A stretch of DNA of 64,000 nt from UBA1715 sp045615765 (GTDB taxonomy: Bacteria > Bacteroidota > Bacteroidia > Bacteroidales > UBA1715): assembly GCA_045615765.1 (NCBI GenBank), contig JAZLFM010000042.1:1-64000 (forward strand), given 5' to 3'. Positions within the stretch are counted from its first letter, which is position 1. Every line of letters starts with the position of its first letter. Below the pieces are notes generated by a model. The model did no database searches. It saw only the letters and a program-made list of their open reading frames with translations, and had not been told where the DNA came from. The position numbers and the translations under genes were made by a program. Shown one piece after another: positions 23,710 through 33,412 of the stretch.

Positions 23710-24414
23710 TTATCTACGTTTTTGATATGTTTTTGGTTCATAGATAGGACATGGGATTTTCTCGTCGCTGAAATTAAATAGGAGGGAAACGCCAAGTAAG
23801 GAGAACCAGTCTTTTGTCTTTTTGAAAGATATCTGTTTATATTGCAAAAATCCATCATTAGCTTGGTAGGCTAATTGATCCAATTTATCGGAATATGTTT
23901 TTCTGAATGTCCATTCAGTACGAATTTCTAAACGTGGTAGTATTTTGTATTTAAGTCCTAAGCCCATAGGAATGGTGAGCGATTCTTTTAGTGGAATGTT
24001 TTCATTGTACATTAAACCAAGGCCGAAGACCACATATGGTGAGAAATTCTTTTCTTTTTTGTTGGTAGTAACTTCAAAGAAGTTGAATTCGACCATACCC
24101 GAAAATTCCATAAGCTTAGTGTCGTCGAATGAATAGTCTCGAAGTTGTTGATATTTATATTTGAAATTTTGATCGTCTGCTTTCAGGTTTCCGACGGCAA
24201 GATTTAGTCGAAGAGAGTAGTGAGGGTTGAAATTTTTTCGGAACATAAACTCTACGGCTGGTTGTGGAGAGGTGTATGCTTTGGTCATATTTACATCTCC
24301 ATTGTATTGGGCTGTACCTATGAGTAAGCCAAAATCAACATCTCTTCGTTGTGCAAAAATATCTGTTGCACAGCATAAAAAAAATAGAGTTAAAAGTGTA
24401 ATTGTTTGTTTCAT
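23710..24414 (-). CDS. DUF6089-type outer-membrane beta-barrel protein
   Basis: I start at the ATG giving MKQTITLLTLFF, which makes a clear signal peptide (cleavage near IFAQ). The upstream in-frame ATG adds 24 residues without sense for secretion. The mature 215 residues alternate hydrophobic and polar positions and rich aromatics (GLLIGTAQYNGDV, YSLRLNLAVGNL, ...SLLGVSLLFNF), typical of small Bacteroidota barrel proteins of the DUF6089 kind. The neighbouring upstream gene is a second member. Function is unknown; cell-envelope role inferred from location and signal peptide. Confidence 0.75.
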   Translation of the reverse strand: MKQTITLLTLFFLCCATDIFAQRRDVDFGLLIGTAQYNGDVNMTKAYTSPQPAVEFMFRKNFNPHYSLRLNLAVGNLKADDQNFKYKYQQLRDYSFDDTKLMEFSGMVEFNFFEVTTNKKEKNFSPYVVFGLGLMYNENIPLKESLTIPMGLGLKYKILPRLEIRTEWTFRKTYSDKLDQLAYQANDGFLQYKQISFKKTKDWFSLLGVSLLFNFSDEKIPCPIYEPKTYQKRR

Positions 24415-24461
24415 TCTTATGACAATATACTCATAACGAAAAAATGCCATAAAAAGTATGC

Positions 24462-25406
24462 CTATTTCTTTTGGAATGTTGGCCAACCTTGTTTGTTTTC
24501 TTTTAATCTGTAATGAGCGGAAATCATTAAGAACATATAGAAGTCTCTATCGTATGGGTCTCCGCGTTGTTCATTGTAGAAATGGTATTGTCCGTTTGCG
24601 TTGCAATGACTTTCGTATGCAGGATCGGCAGCTAACATAGCAACATTGTCTCCAACAGAATTGTCGTACATTGCCACGAGTGCAGGATTTGCGTATGTTG
24701 TACTAACATCGTCAAGGTAGTCTGTAAATAGGAATCGAAGTCCGACTTCTCCAGAAATTGACCAATATTTATTTAAATCATATTTCGCACTAAATCCCAT
24801 AGGTATGCAAACTTGTACACGATAATATGGATGGCGAGTATCAATGTAATTTTGACCTTCAGTTCCAATTGGTTGTAGTGCAACCCAATTTCCGTCAATT
24901 TTTGCCTTTGGATTGAAGTGGTAAACTCCTAATCCGGCAAAACAGAATGTTGCAAGATTTCGACCTCTTTGACCACGTACACCTCGTAAATCATAAATGT
25001 GACCGCTACGTAGTTTTCTAATCTTGTATTCTATACGACCACTAAATTCTTGTATAGGTGTTCTAAAAGAAATATCTCTATCGGAACGGAAAAATTCGGT
25101 TGTTTTTTCATCGTCGCCGTAAAGCATACCCATTGTATAAGTGAATTGCCAAGAGACACGTTCGCGGAATGTTTTACGTAAACCAACACAGCCACCGAAG
25201 CGGGTAGAAAGGAAGTCCATATCAAGAATGTTATTTCTACCGATTCCAGGACCACCACCAAGGTCACCTAACAAAAAAGATGGACCAAAACCAAAAACAA
25301 TTTCGTATGGATATTTTTCCCATAATCTATCTTGTCCTATAACAGAACCCGATAGTAAGGTTAGTGCAGCCAATACGGATACTATTTTTGCCCTGAATCT
25401 CTTCAT
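24462..25406 (-). CDS. DUF6089-type outer-membrane beta-barrel protein
   Basis: A 314-residue secreted protein with a signal peptide (about 1-24, SGSVIGQ). The body shows the glycine-rich first strands GFGPSFLLGDLGG and then many beta strands ending in MFLMISAHYRLKEN, the pattern of DUF6089 proteins. It is the upstream partner of the related 23710-24414 gene, 47 bases apart, and probably shares its transcript. A TATCTTTG -7 box precedes it. No catalytic residues are recognised. Confidence 0.8.
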   Translation of the reverse strand: MKRFRAKIVSVLAALTLLSGSVIGQDRLWEKYPYEIVFGFGPSFLLGDLGGGPGIGRNNILDMDFLSTRFGGCVGLRKTFRERVSWQFTYTMGMLYGDDEKTTEFFRSDRDISFRTPIQEFSGRIEYKIRKLRSGHIYDLRGVRGQRGRNLATFCFAGLGVYHFNPKAKIDGNWVALQPIGTEGQNYIDTRHPYYRVQVCIPMGFSAKYDLNKYWSISGEVGLRFLFTDYLDDVSTTYANPALVAMYDNSVGDNVAMLAADPAYESHCNANGQYHFYNEQRGDPYDRDFYMFLMISAHYRLKENKQGWPTFQKK

Positions 25407-25426
25407 GTTTGGATAAATTTATCGTA

Positions 25427-25434
25427 CAAAGATA
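25427..25434 (-). promoter_or_regulatory. -7 box of the DUF6089 operon
   Basis: TATCTTTG on the minus strand, 20 bases before the ATG of the 24462-25406 gene. Confidence 0.6.
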
Positions 25435-25465
25435 ATGAAATTACAATGCAATTGTCAAGAAATTT

Positions 25466-26335
25466 TTACTTTCTTATGTCAATTCCTAGTTTTAATTTTT
25501 CTCGTAATGTTTCAAAAAAGCTAGTATCAGCAAATTCAATGACTGAAACTTTATGTTTTGACTTCTTAATTTGCAGTTTTGGTTGTGTTTGTATTGTCTT
25601 GCTTTCGTAGTCGTTTGAGATTAAAAACTCTGTGTATTCTCCTGTTGCTTCAATTGTAATTTGTTTGTTATTCGGTATTATTATTGGTCGCATACTCAAT
25701 GTGTGCGGAGCAATAGGGGTGATAATTAACGACTGATTTTCTGGTGAAAGGATAGGGGCACCCAAACTGAGAGAATAGCCTGTTGATCCTGTCGGCGTAC
25801 TGATAGCAACACCGTCTGCCCAGAAAGAACAACAAAAATCTTTGCCTATATAAATATTTATCTTTATGAGTTTTACAGCATTACTTTTTTGTAATGTAAT
25901 TTCATTTAGACCTATACCAGAAAGTTTTGTCTTTTTGCTTTTGCAATTAAAATCTAATAATGAACGAGTCTTTATTGTATAATTCTTTGTGCTAATATTT
26001 CGGATAAGTGTGTCTATGTCATCAGGATTTGTTTGTGCTAAGAATCCTAATTTTCCGAAATTGATACCCAAAATAGGTACGTTTGTTTTGTAGCAAAGAT
26101 GTACACATTTTAAGAATGTTCCATCTCCGCCCATACTAATTACTATTTGTACGTTGTTGTTGAGTTCAGTGAATTCTGGTATTTGTTGTATGCTAAAACT
26201 GTTTGAGTTCAAGCAGTTCTTGAAATCTTTATATATGCACAAATTAAATCCAGCAGCGATAAAACTGTGGATGATTTCTTCGACCTTTGTTTTTACATCA
26301 ATGGCAACGGTAGTTCCGAAAATTGCTATGTTCAT
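25466..26335 (-). CDS. nadK: NAD kinase
   Basis: Phosphorylates NAD to NADP. The 289-residue protein has the diagnostic GGDGTFL loop, the segment NFGKLGFLA, NEITLQKS, and the Gly-rich STPTGSTGYSLSLGAPI that binds the nucleotide. Length is normal. It has its own near-consensus promoter immediately downstream of the dnaA terminator. Confidence 0.95.
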   Translation of the reverse strand: MNIAIFGTTVAIDVKTKVEEIIHSFIAAGFNLCIYKDFKNCLNSNSFSIQQIPEFTELNNNVQIVISMGGDGTFLKCVHLCYKTNVPILGINFGKLGFLAQTNPDDIDTLIRNISTKNYTIKTRSLLDFNCKSKKTKLSGIGLNEITLQKSNAVKLIKINIYIGKDFCCSFWADGVAISTPTGSTGYSLSLGAPILSPENQSLIITPIAPHTLSMRPIIIPNNKQITIEATGEYTEFLISNDYESKTIQTQPKLQIKKSKHKVSVIEFADTSFFETLREKLKLGIDIRK

Positions 26336-26353
26336 ATTTAGCAGTTTTTATTT

Positions 26354-26365
26354 GCCGTAAATATA
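26354..26365 (-). promoter_or_regulatory. -7 region of the nadK promoter
   Basis: The minus strand reads TATATTTACGGC, one base from the extended consensus, 18 bases before the nadK ATG. Confidence 0.6.
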
Positions 26366-26380
26366 TAAATAAGGAAATAA

Positions 26381-26408
26381 AAAAAGCAGGTTTGTAACCT
26401 GCTTTTTA
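26381..26408 (-). terminator. dnaA terminator
   Basis: AGCAGGTT and AACCTGCT form an 8-pair stem around TGT, with A/T runs on both sides. It begins right at the dnaA stop. Confidence 0.9.
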
Positions 26409-26409
26409 G

Positions 26410-27849
26410 TTATTGAAGTTTGAAACGTTTTTCTAGATCTAGAATATATCGTTTGAATCGTTTGTCGGTTTCCATAAGGTTGTTGACCGTTTTGTAGGCG
26501 TGTAGCACTGTGGCGTGATCTTTTCCTCCAATTTGTGAACCGATTGAAGCCAATGAATTTTTGGTGTAATTCTTTGCAAAATACATTGCAATTTGTCGTG
26601 ATTGAACAATCTCTCTCTTTCTTGTTTTAGATTTTAATTGTTCAGGAACGATGTTAAAGTAATCGCAAACTGTTTTCTTGATGAAATCTATAGAAATATC
26701 TTGTTGAGAACTCTTAACGATTTTTTCTACAACTTCTTTTGCTAGATCGAGAGTTAGATGTTTTTTATTAATTGTAGCTTGTGCTAGGATAGAAATAAGA
26801 ACACCTTCTAATTCTCTAACATTTGTTGTAATATGGTTTGCAATGTATTCAACAACTTCTTCGTTGATTTCTAGACCTTCTTTGCTGATTTTTTGTTTTA
26901 GGATAGCAAGTCTTGTCTCGAAATTTGGAGTTGTAATTTCTGCCGAAAGTCCCCATTTGAATCTATTAAGGATTCTTTCTTGTAAACCTTGTAGTTCTAC
27001 TGGTGGTCGGTCTGATGTCAAAATGATTTGTTTGCCGTTTTGATGCAAATAGTTGAATATTTGGAAGAAAGCATCTTGAGTTTTTTCTTTGTTTTCAAAG
27101 AACTGAACATCATCTATGATTAAAACATCGATGTTTTTGTAGAAATTCAAGAAACTATTTCTGTCGCCATCATATACTGTTGCTTGTACATATTGGTTTT
27201 CAAAAGTATCTGCATCGACATATAGAACATTTTTCTTAGAGAAACGTTCTTTTATTTCTGCACCAATTGCTTGTATAAGGTGAGTTTTTCCTAAACCTGA
27301 TTTTCCGTATATGAATAAAGGGTTGTAAACACCTTTTCCTGCATTTTCTGCAACTGCATAACCGGCAGTACGAGCAAGTTTATTGCTATCACCTTCTATA
27401 AATGTATTGAAAGTGTATGCAGGGTTTAGTCTTGCGTCGATTACTTCTTTTAATCCAGGATATAAGAAAGGGTTTTTTATAGTTGTTTCTTTTGGATAAG
27501 AAGTAGAGTAGTTAGGGAAACTTTTTTGTGTTTGATTAGTATTAGGTTTTAAGTTTCCTTCGTGTGTTGTTGTAGTTTTGTTTTGCAAAACTCTATACAT
27601 AAGTTTCTTTACATCATTTTTGAAAACTTTTGTAATTGCTTTGCTTAAGATAGATATATATTGATCTTCTATTTGTTGTTTGTAGAATTGACTTGGTACT
27701 TGAATATAGAGTGTTTGTTCCTCTAGTTTAAGTGCTTCTACAGGTTTAAACCAAGTGTCAAAGATGTTGTCTCCCACATTGTCTTTTATAAAGATAAGAC
27801 ATTCTTGCCATTTTTCCTTTACCGCCATCGTCATCTCCTTGGATTCCAT
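26410..27849 (-). CDS. dnaA: Chromosomal replication initiator DnaA
   Basis: Binds DnaA boxes and opens the origin. The 479-residue protein has the four-domain layout: domain I (about 10-90, WQECLIFIKDNV...FDTWF), a variable Thr/Asn-rich linker (about 91-125), the AAA+ domain with Walker A YGKSGLGKTH (181-190), Walker B IIDDVQFF and the arginine-finger region LQERILNRFKWG, and domain IV with the DnaA-box signature GGKDHATVLHAYKTV. Translation may start at Met1, Met6 or Met8. The intergenic DNA upstream is very A/T-rich, but no exact DnaA boxes are seen. Confidence 0.97.
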   Translation of the reverse strand: MESKEMTMAVKEKWQECLIFIKDNVGDNIFDTWFKPVEALKLEEQTLYIQVPSQFYKQQIEDQYISILSKAITKVFKNDVKKLMYRVLQNKTTTTHEGNLKPNTNQTQKSFPNYSTSYPKETTIKNPFLYPGLKEVIDARLNPAYTFNTFIEGDSNKLARTAGYAVAENAGKGVYNPLFIYGKSGLGKTHLIQAIGAEIKERFSKKNVLYVDADTFENQYVQATVYDGDRNSFLNFYKNIDVLIIDDVQFFENKEKTQDAFFQIFNYLHQNGKQIILTSDRPPVELQGLQERILNRFKWGLSAEITTPNFETRLAILKQKISKEGLEINEEVVEYIANHITTNVRELEGVLISILAQATINKKHLTLDLAKEVVEKIVKSSQQDISIDFIKKTVCDYFNIVPEQLKSKTRKREIVQSRQIAMYFAKNYTKNSLASIGSQIGGKDHATVLHAYKTVNNLMETDKRFKRYILDLEKRFKLQ

Positions 27850-28120
27850 TTTATCTTTTATTTTTTGTTGTTAATATTTTGTTCAACAAAAGTGCTAATA
27901 AATTTTCAAAAAAAAATTTCTTTTTGACTTGCAAAAGTTAATTTTTGTATAGTGCTTTGAATTTCAATCTATTAAAAATTTAAAAAAATATAAAATTTTT
28001 AAATTATTGATAATCAATTAATTAATCGTAATTGATTGATATATTTAATGTTGTGCGTTGTCTGTTAAATCTTTAATTTTTGTGAAACTTATAACACGAT
28101 TTTCGTATCTGTATAATGTT
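27850..28120. other. A/T-rich gap upstream of dnaA with an inverted repeat
   Basis: No gene is seen. Bases about 27970-28014 are almost pure A/T. AATCAATTA (28012-28020) and TAATTGATT (28029-28037) form a perfect 9-base inverted repeat. The stretch could hold the dnaA promoter or an unwinding element, but I find no TTATnCACA box on either strand. Confidence 0.35.
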
Positions 28121-29134
28121 CTAATTTTCAGAGTTTTTCTTCTTACTTTCTTTCTCTTTTTTGTCTTTATTTGAACTGAAAATTGGGAACGATACGTATC
28201 GTTTAGGATGGTTTTGTACATCGATTAATAGCGCGTCAAGTTGTTTAGATGCGTCTTCTAAGTTGTTGTAAAGTGATTTATTATTAAGAAGTTCGCCTAA
28301 AGAACTTTCTCCAGAGTTTACCTTTTTAAGTATAGTTTGTAGTTCATTAATAGCAACTTCTGTTTTTTGTAGTGTTTCTGCAACATTTGCTTTAGAAAGC
28401 GAATCGCTCATATTTGAGAAGTTCGTAATAATGGTACCGATTTCTGTAGAATGTTCGTTTATGTTTTTAGTTATGCCATTAACATTTGCCAAAATATGTT
28501 GTATGTTTTCGTCTCCGTTTGATAGGATAGTATCAAGCGTAACGCCAGAATGGTGGATAGCATCGATAGCATTTTGTAATTTTATAAAACAACGACGAAG
28601 TTCTTCTCCATTTGATTCGTTTATTACATATTTAACTTGGTCGATAGCTATTGCTGCAGTTTCTAATAATTTTTCTGCTTGTGCTTTTAATGGAGCCACT
28701 TCAATACGAACTTGGTCTGTTATAGATGCTTCTATTTCTGTAGCTAGCGTGTCGTAGTTTGAAACATAGCCATCTTCTGCGCTAAAATGTTCTGGCAGGA
28801 TAATGTCGATTGCTTTAGAGCCTAAAATGTCGGAACTAAAGATTTTTGCTTTGGTAGTTTTTGGAAGGTGAATGTCTGAAAAAACACTCAATTCAACTGT
28901 TAATTGATCATACTTGGACGATGTGAAGTAAATGTCTTTTACGTGTCCAATTTTATGTCCGCGAAGTAATACGGCTGAATTTTTCTGCAATCCTTCAACT
29001 TGTGTATAGGTAGTGTAGTAGATGTTTTCTTTGGTGAAAAGATTTTTCCCCTTACAGAAACTGATACCCCAAATTAGAACACCAGCTATAATGATTACAA
29101 TCAGTCCGATTTTTATTGCTTTATCTTTTTCCAT
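28121..29134 (-). CDS. MlaD-family (MCE domain) protein
   Basis: A 337-residue inner-membrane-anchored protein. It has one N-terminal transmembrane helix (about 6-25), then a single MCE domain (about 36-115, YTQVEGLQKNSAVLLRGHKIGHV), then a long helical and coiled-coil region (about 135-300) and a charged Lys/Glu tail. MlaD-type proteins form hexameric rings that carry phospholipids between the two membranes. The usual ATPase and permease partners (MlaF, MlaE) are not in this window. It follows the amidase gene after 3 bases, a pairing often seen in Bacteroidales. Confidence 0.9.
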   Translation of the reverse strand: MEKDKAIKIGLIVIIIAGVLIWGISFCKGKNLFTKENIYYTTYTQVEGLQKNSAVLLRGHKIGHVKDIYFTSSKYDQLTVELSVFSDIHLPKTTKAKIFSSDILGSKAIDIILPEHFSAEDGYVSNYDTLATEIEASITDQVRIEVAPLKAQAEKLLETAAIAIDQVKYVINESNGEELRRCFIKLQNAIDAIHHSGVTLDTILSNGDENIQHILANVNGITKNINEHSTEIGTIITNFSNMSDSLSKANVAETLQKTEVAINELQTILKKVNSGESSLGELLNNKSLYNNLEDASKQLDALLIDVQNHPKRYVSFPIFSSNKDKKEKESKKKNSEN

Positions 29135-29137
29135 AGA

Positions 29138-30331
29138 TTAATTTGTTTGTTTTCTTGCTTCTGAAACTTGTAATTTATTGTTTTTACCGTCACGGGCTAC
29201 GATAAACGCCGAAGGGTATTTTTCTTTTGCTATTTTTAGCAATTCGCTAATTTCGCTATATGTTTTCGTCTTTCCGTAATAGTATTTGTAAAGTCCGTTT
29301 TCTTCAATATAATATACACCTTCTAATCCGTTGAAATTTGAAGGGGAAGATGAAAGTTTTTCTGAGCCAGCACCGATTTGTATTCCATAAAATATATCGT
29401 ATAATGCATTTATTTGTATTGTTTGTGTTTCAGCAGTCTTTTGTTGTGTTTTTTCAGCTTGTTGTACAGGTTGTTTTTCTATATGTTGTTGTGGTTTACT
29501 TGTAGGTTCTTGTTTTTTTACCACATCTTTTGTTTCTGTTGTCTTTTCAATTTGTCCGTTAGTTCGGCGTTCTATATATTGTTTGTATTCTAAAAACGCT
29601 TGATAAATTGAATAAGCCATTTCTGATTGGTTTTCAGGAGAGTTTAACCATATTTCTTCTTCAGGGTTTGTGATAAATCCTGTTTCGATTAGAATACTTG
29701 GCATTGCTGTTTTCCACAAAACGAGAAATGGAGCTTGGTGCACGCTACGGTCTTTTCTGCCTAATGATTGTAGTTGTTTTTGAACCATGCCCGCTAAAGC
29801 AAGGCTATTGTCGCAAAATGCTCCTTGTTGTAAGCGGTAGAGTATGATTGCTTCGTTGTCATTTGCCGACATTCCTTGGTATTGTGTAGCATCTGTTTCT
29901 AATGAAATTACATCATTTTCCATCTTTGCTACTTTTAAGTTCGCTTCGTTTTTCGCAAGACCCATCGTCCAAGTATCGGTTCCGTATGCTTCTGGGTTTG
30001 GGTTTGCGTTGACATGTATAGAAATAAATAAATCAGCTTTTGCTTTATTCGCAATGTCTGCACGCTTATGTAATTCTATAAATTCATCTGTATTTCTAGT
30101 ATAAATTACTTTTACGTCCTGGCAACCTCCTGAAATAAGTGAACCAACTTTTAGTGCAATTGCAAGAGTTATATTTTTTTCTTTAGAAATTTTTCCGCAC
30201 GCTCCAGGATCTTTTCCGCCATGTCCGGCATCAATAACTACTGTTTTAACTGTATAGGAAGGAGTAGTTTGAGCAAATGAAATAGCACAAAACAGACAGA
30301 GTAAAATTGTTATGATTTGTTTTTTGTTCAT
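29138..30331 (-). CDS. N-acetylmuramoyl-L-alanine amidase with C-terminal SPOR-like domain
   Basis: Cuts the amide bond between MurNAc and the stem peptide of peptidoglycan. A signal peptide (MNKKQIITILL...SFAQ) leads into an Amidase_3 domain (about 27-250) with the zinc ligands in DAGHGGKDPG, Glu in SKEKN, SIHVNANP and the catalytic Glu in ILIETGFITN. A Gln/Lys/Thr-rich linker follows, then a C-terminal domain (about 315-397) ending SEISELLKIAKEKYPSAFIVA, like SPOR-type peptidoglycan-binding modules. An ATG at 30340 would add three residues. It is divergent from lptD, a conserved layout in the order. Confidence 0.92.
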   Translation of the reverse strand: MNKKQIITILLCLFCAISFAQTTPSYTVKTVVIDAGHGGKDPGACGKISKEKNITLAIALKVGSLISGGCQDVKVIYTRNTDEFIELHKRADIANKAKADLFISIHVNANPNPEAYGTDTWTMGLAKNEANLKVAKMENDVISLETDATQYQGMSANDNEAIILYRLQQGAFCDNSLALAGMVQKQLQSLGRKDRSVHQAPFLVLWKTAMPSILIETGFITNPEEEIWLNSPENQSEMAYSIYQAFLEYKQYIERRTNGQIEKTTETKDVVKKQEPTSKPQQHIEKQPVQQAEKTQQKTAETQTIQINALYDIFYGIQIGAGSEKLSSSPSNFNGLEGVYYIEENGLYKYYYGKTKTYSEISELLKIAKEKYPSAFIVARDGKNNKLQVSEARKQTN

Positions 30332-30390
30332 TGTTTGCATTGTGTTATAAAGTATTCAACTTAGTTTTCGTAAAGAATGAAAAATTCGTT

Positions 30391-30398
30391 TACTTTTG
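30391..30398 (+). promoter_or_regulatory. -7 box of the lptD promoter
   Basis: TACTTTTG matches TAnnTTTG; TTTC at 30366-30369 is a weak -33 element with 21 bases between. The leader is about 50 bases. Confidence 0.5.
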
Positions 30399-30453
30399 AC
30401 GAAAATTTTCACACGTACATAATTTATATGTACAAAAATAGTATTTTAACAAC

Positions 30454-33021
30454 TTGCAAAGACAAAGTTTGAAATATTTTTTCCTCACACTATTAACAAG
30501 TGTTTTTTTTGAGGTTGCTTATTCCCAAGATTCAACTTTGGTATCGGGGCAAGATAGTTCTGTCGTTTCAAAAAAGCAGAAAAAGTCTAATGGTGGGCTT
30601 GATAGGCCGGTAACGTATTCTTCGCAAGATTCTATTGTTTTCAATATTTCAGGTAGTTCTGTGCAAACATATGGTGAGGGTAAGGTGAAATACGAAAATA
30701 TAGATTTAGAGTCGCAATATATTGAATTGAATGTGCAGAAACGAGAAGTTTTTGCTAAAGGTATGGTTGACGATTCTACACATGAAATTGTTGGTTCTCC
30801 TGTATATAAGGATGCTTCGGAAACTTTTGATGCCGATTCAATGCGTTATAATTTTGATACGAAGAAAGGCTTGGCATTTGGCATTTACACAAAACAAGAC
30901 GAAGCATATTTACATGGTGGGCGTACAAAGATTTTGAATAACGAAGAAATTCATATAAAAAATGGAAAATACACAACTTGTGAGGAAAAAGATCCGCATT
31001 TTTATGTGAATATGACAAAAGGAAAGGTTATAGTGGACGATAAAATAGTATTTGGTCCAGCATGGGTTGTTGTAGATGAAATTCCTATTCCTTTTGTAAT
31101 TCCTTTTGGTTATTTTCCAATAACAAAAGGTAGGGCAAATGGTATTATAATTCCAACAATAGGTGAGGAAACAGCTAAAGGTTATTATTTTCGTAATGGT
31201 GGTTTTTATTTTGGCTTAGGTGAATATGTTGATATAAAATTGTTGGCCGATGTTTATTCGTTAGGAAGTTGGCGATCAACTATTTCGTCTAATTACAAAG
31301 TTAGATATCGTTTTAATGGTAATTTCTCTATTACCTATGCCAGTTTGGTTACAAATGAAATACGGCAAGCGCCAACCTTTAATGTGAAATGGGTGCATTC
31401 TCAAACACAGAAATCTCCGTATAGTCCGAATTTTAGTGCGAATGTAAACTATGGATCTGCAGGCTATACGAAACAAAATACTTATAGCACATCAGAATAT
31501 TTGAATAACCAGGTTTCTTCTAACATTTATTTCAGTAAGAAGTTTGCTGGTACGCCTTTGGCTTTTTCTGCTTCGCTTTCGCATTCTCAGAATAATATAG
31601 ATAGTACGATAAGTCTTACCTTGCCTCAACTTCGTTTGACTGCATCTTCTTTTGCTCCGTTTAAGCGTCGACATCCGGTTGGAAAAGAGAGATTCTATGA
31701 GAAAATTAACATCTCATATACGGGTGAAATGCAGAACAAACTTGTCAATGCTAAACTGGATTCTAATTTTTATAGAAAAGAGACTTTAGAATTATTCCAA
31801 AGTGGTGTAAACCATTCTGTGCCAGTTACTATGAGTTTTAAGTTGTTCAAATATATTACAGTTTCTCCTTCGTTTAATTATCAAGAACGATGGTATACGA
31901 CTAAGTTACAAAAAGAATGGGATGACAACTATGTTATTGCAACGGCGCAAGATACAACAATAGGTGGTGTTCGAATTGATACTGTTGGTGGTTTTAATAG
32001 AGTGTATAATTATTCTTTCTCTGTTGGCGCTAGTACGAAAATTTATGGTATGTATAGATTCCGTAGTTCTGTAGTAAAAGCAATCAGACACGTGATGACG
32101 CCAAGTGTTTCGTACTCTCTTACTCCTGATTTTTCTGCTGAAAAATATGGATATTATGGTTCTTACCGTAAAAATGCAGAGGGTGAAAAGGCGCGCTATT
32201 CATATTATGAAAAAGGTATTTACGGAGTGCCATCTTCACAAAAACAAAGTAGCATTTCGTTTTCTTTAGGTAATAATGTGGAAGCGAAAGTTAGAAATAA
32301 AATGGATACCGTTACAGGAACTAAAAAGATAAAATTGATTGAGAATTTATCTATAAACGGTTCGTATAATTTTGCTGCAGATTCATTGAAAATGAGTCTG
32401 ATAAATGTTTCGGGCTATTCCACAATCTTGAATAGATTAACACTTCGTTACTCTGCAACATTTGATCCGTATGCAATAGGTGAGAAAACAACTTCAACAG
32501 GTAGAACACAAGTTCGTGTAAATAACTATATGATAGACAAATATGGTTCTTTGTGGAGAAAAACACAAGACCAATGGGCGACTGCTCTTTCTTATACATT
32601 TGGTCCAATTAAAGACAAGAATGAAACGACCAATATTCCTGTTGATGAGTATTATTCATACTTTGATGTCCCTTGGAGTTTGAGTCTTTCATATTCGTTA
32701 AGTATTCCACGCAAGTATTATTATGACTATAATAATGAACTTGATTCTGTTTCAAATAATGTGATACAAACCATTTCTGCAAGTGGAAAAATCAGCTTGA
32801 CAAAGAATTGGAATATCGCTTTCTCTACAGGATGGGATTTCCAACAAAAAGGTATTTCATATACAACATTGAATATCTATCGTGATTTACATTGTTGGGA
32901 TATGTCTATGACATGGGTTCCTTTTGGCGATAGACAACGATGGGAATTCACATTGAAGATAAAAGCAAGCATGTTGAGTGATATAAAACTTGATATGAAG
33001 AGTTCTTCGGAATATTTCTAA
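30454..33021 (+). CDS. lptD: LPS-assembly outer-membrane protein LptD (Bacteroidota type)
   Basis: Inserts lipopolysaccharide into the outer leaflet of the outer membrane. The protein has 855 residues from a TTG start; no in-frame ATG lies before the signal peptide (LKYFFLTLLTSVFFEVAYSQ). After the signal peptide comes an OstA/LptA-like beta-jellyroll (about 60-230, with FNISGSSVQTYGEGKVKYENIDLESQ split by short turns) and then a long barrel region rich in aromatic-polar alternation, ending SSSEYF with a terminal Phe as expected for BAM substrates. The LptA-like gene at 59302 encodes a related periplasmic protein. ridA follows 11 bases downstream. Confidence 0.88.
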   Translation: MQRQSLKYFFLTLLTSVFFEVAYSQDSTLVSGQDSSVVSKKQKKSNGGLDRPVTYSSQDSIVFNISGSSVQTYGEGKVKYENIDLESQYIELNVQKREVFAKGMVDDSTHEIVGSPVYKDASETFDADSMRYNFDTKKGLAFGIYTKQDEAYLHGGRTKILNNEEIHIKNGKYTTCEEKDPHFYVNMTKGKVIVDDKIVFGPAWVVVDEIPIPFVIPFGYFPITKGRANGIIIPTIGEETAKGYYFRNGGFYFGLGEYVDIKLLADVYSLGSWRSTISSNYKVRYRFNGNFSITYASLVTNEIRQAPTFNVKWVHSQTQKSPYSPNFSANVNYGSAGYTKQNTYSTSEYLNNQVSSNIYFSKKFAGTPLAFSASLSHSQNNIDSTISLTLPQLRLTASSFAPFKRRHPVGKERFYEKINISYTGEMQNKLVNAKLDSNFYRKETLELFQSGVNHSVPVTMSFKLFKYITVSPSFNYQERWYTTKLQKEWDDNYVIATAQDTTIGGVRIDTVGGFNRVYNYSFSVGASTKIYGMYRFRSSVVKAIRHVMTPSVSYSLTPDFSAEKYGYYGSYRKNAEGEKARYSYYEKGIYGVPSSQKQSSISFSLGNNVEAKVRNKMDTVTGTKKIKLIENLSINGSYNFAADSLKMSLINVSGYSTILNRLTLRYSATFDPYAIGEKTTSTGRTQVRVNNYMIDKYGSLWRKTQDQWATALSYTFGPIKDKNETTNIPVDEYYSYFDVPWSLSLSYSLSIPRKYYYDYNNELDSVSNNVIQTISASGKISLTKNWNIAFSTGWDFQQKGISYTTLNIYRDLHCWDMSMTWVPFGDRQRWEFTLKIKASMLSDIKLDMKSSSEYF

Positions 33022-33032
33022 ATAACACAATT

Positions 33033-33410
33033 ATGAATAAAGTTATAACTACATCATTGGCTCCGGCTCCTGTAGGACCGTATGAACAAGCAATTTTGGC
33101 TGGTAATACATTATATGTTTCAGGACAAATTCCTCTTAATCCTACAACAGGTACGTTAGTTTCTGATTCTTTTTCGTCTGCAACAAAGCAGGTTATGGAA
33201 AACATCGGTGCAATTTTACAAGAAGCAGGAATGACTTATGATGATATCGTTCGTTGTACGATTTTTGTCTCGGATTTATCTCATTTTGCAGAAGTAAATG
33301 AAATGTATGGAACATTTTTTACTACAATTGCACCTTCGAGAGAATGTGTTCAAGTTGCAGCTTTACCTAAAGGTGCTTGTGTAGAAATCTCAGCTATTGC
33401 CGTAAAGTAA
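33033..33410 (+). CDS. ridA: RidA family deaminase
   Basis: Hydrolyses reactive enamine/imine intermediates made by PLP enzymes such as threonine dehydratase. The 125-residue protein shows GPYEQAILAGNTLYVSGQIPLNPTTG, and the active-site Arg and Glu in PSRECVQVAALPKGACVEI. Length is typical. Its position behind lptD is conserved in Bacteroidales but no functional tie is obvious. Confidence 0.95.
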   Translation: MNKVITTSLAPAPVGPYEQAILAGNTLYVSGQIPLNPTTGTLVSDSFSSATKQVMENIGAILQEAGMTYDDIVRCTIFVSDLSHFAEVNEMYGTFFTTIAPSRECVQVAALPKGACVEISAIAVK

Positions 33411-33412
33411 TT

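Noticed and set aside
27850..28120. Definite replication origin next to dnaA
   Set aside because: No TTATnCACA box on either strand; kept only as a weak possibility.
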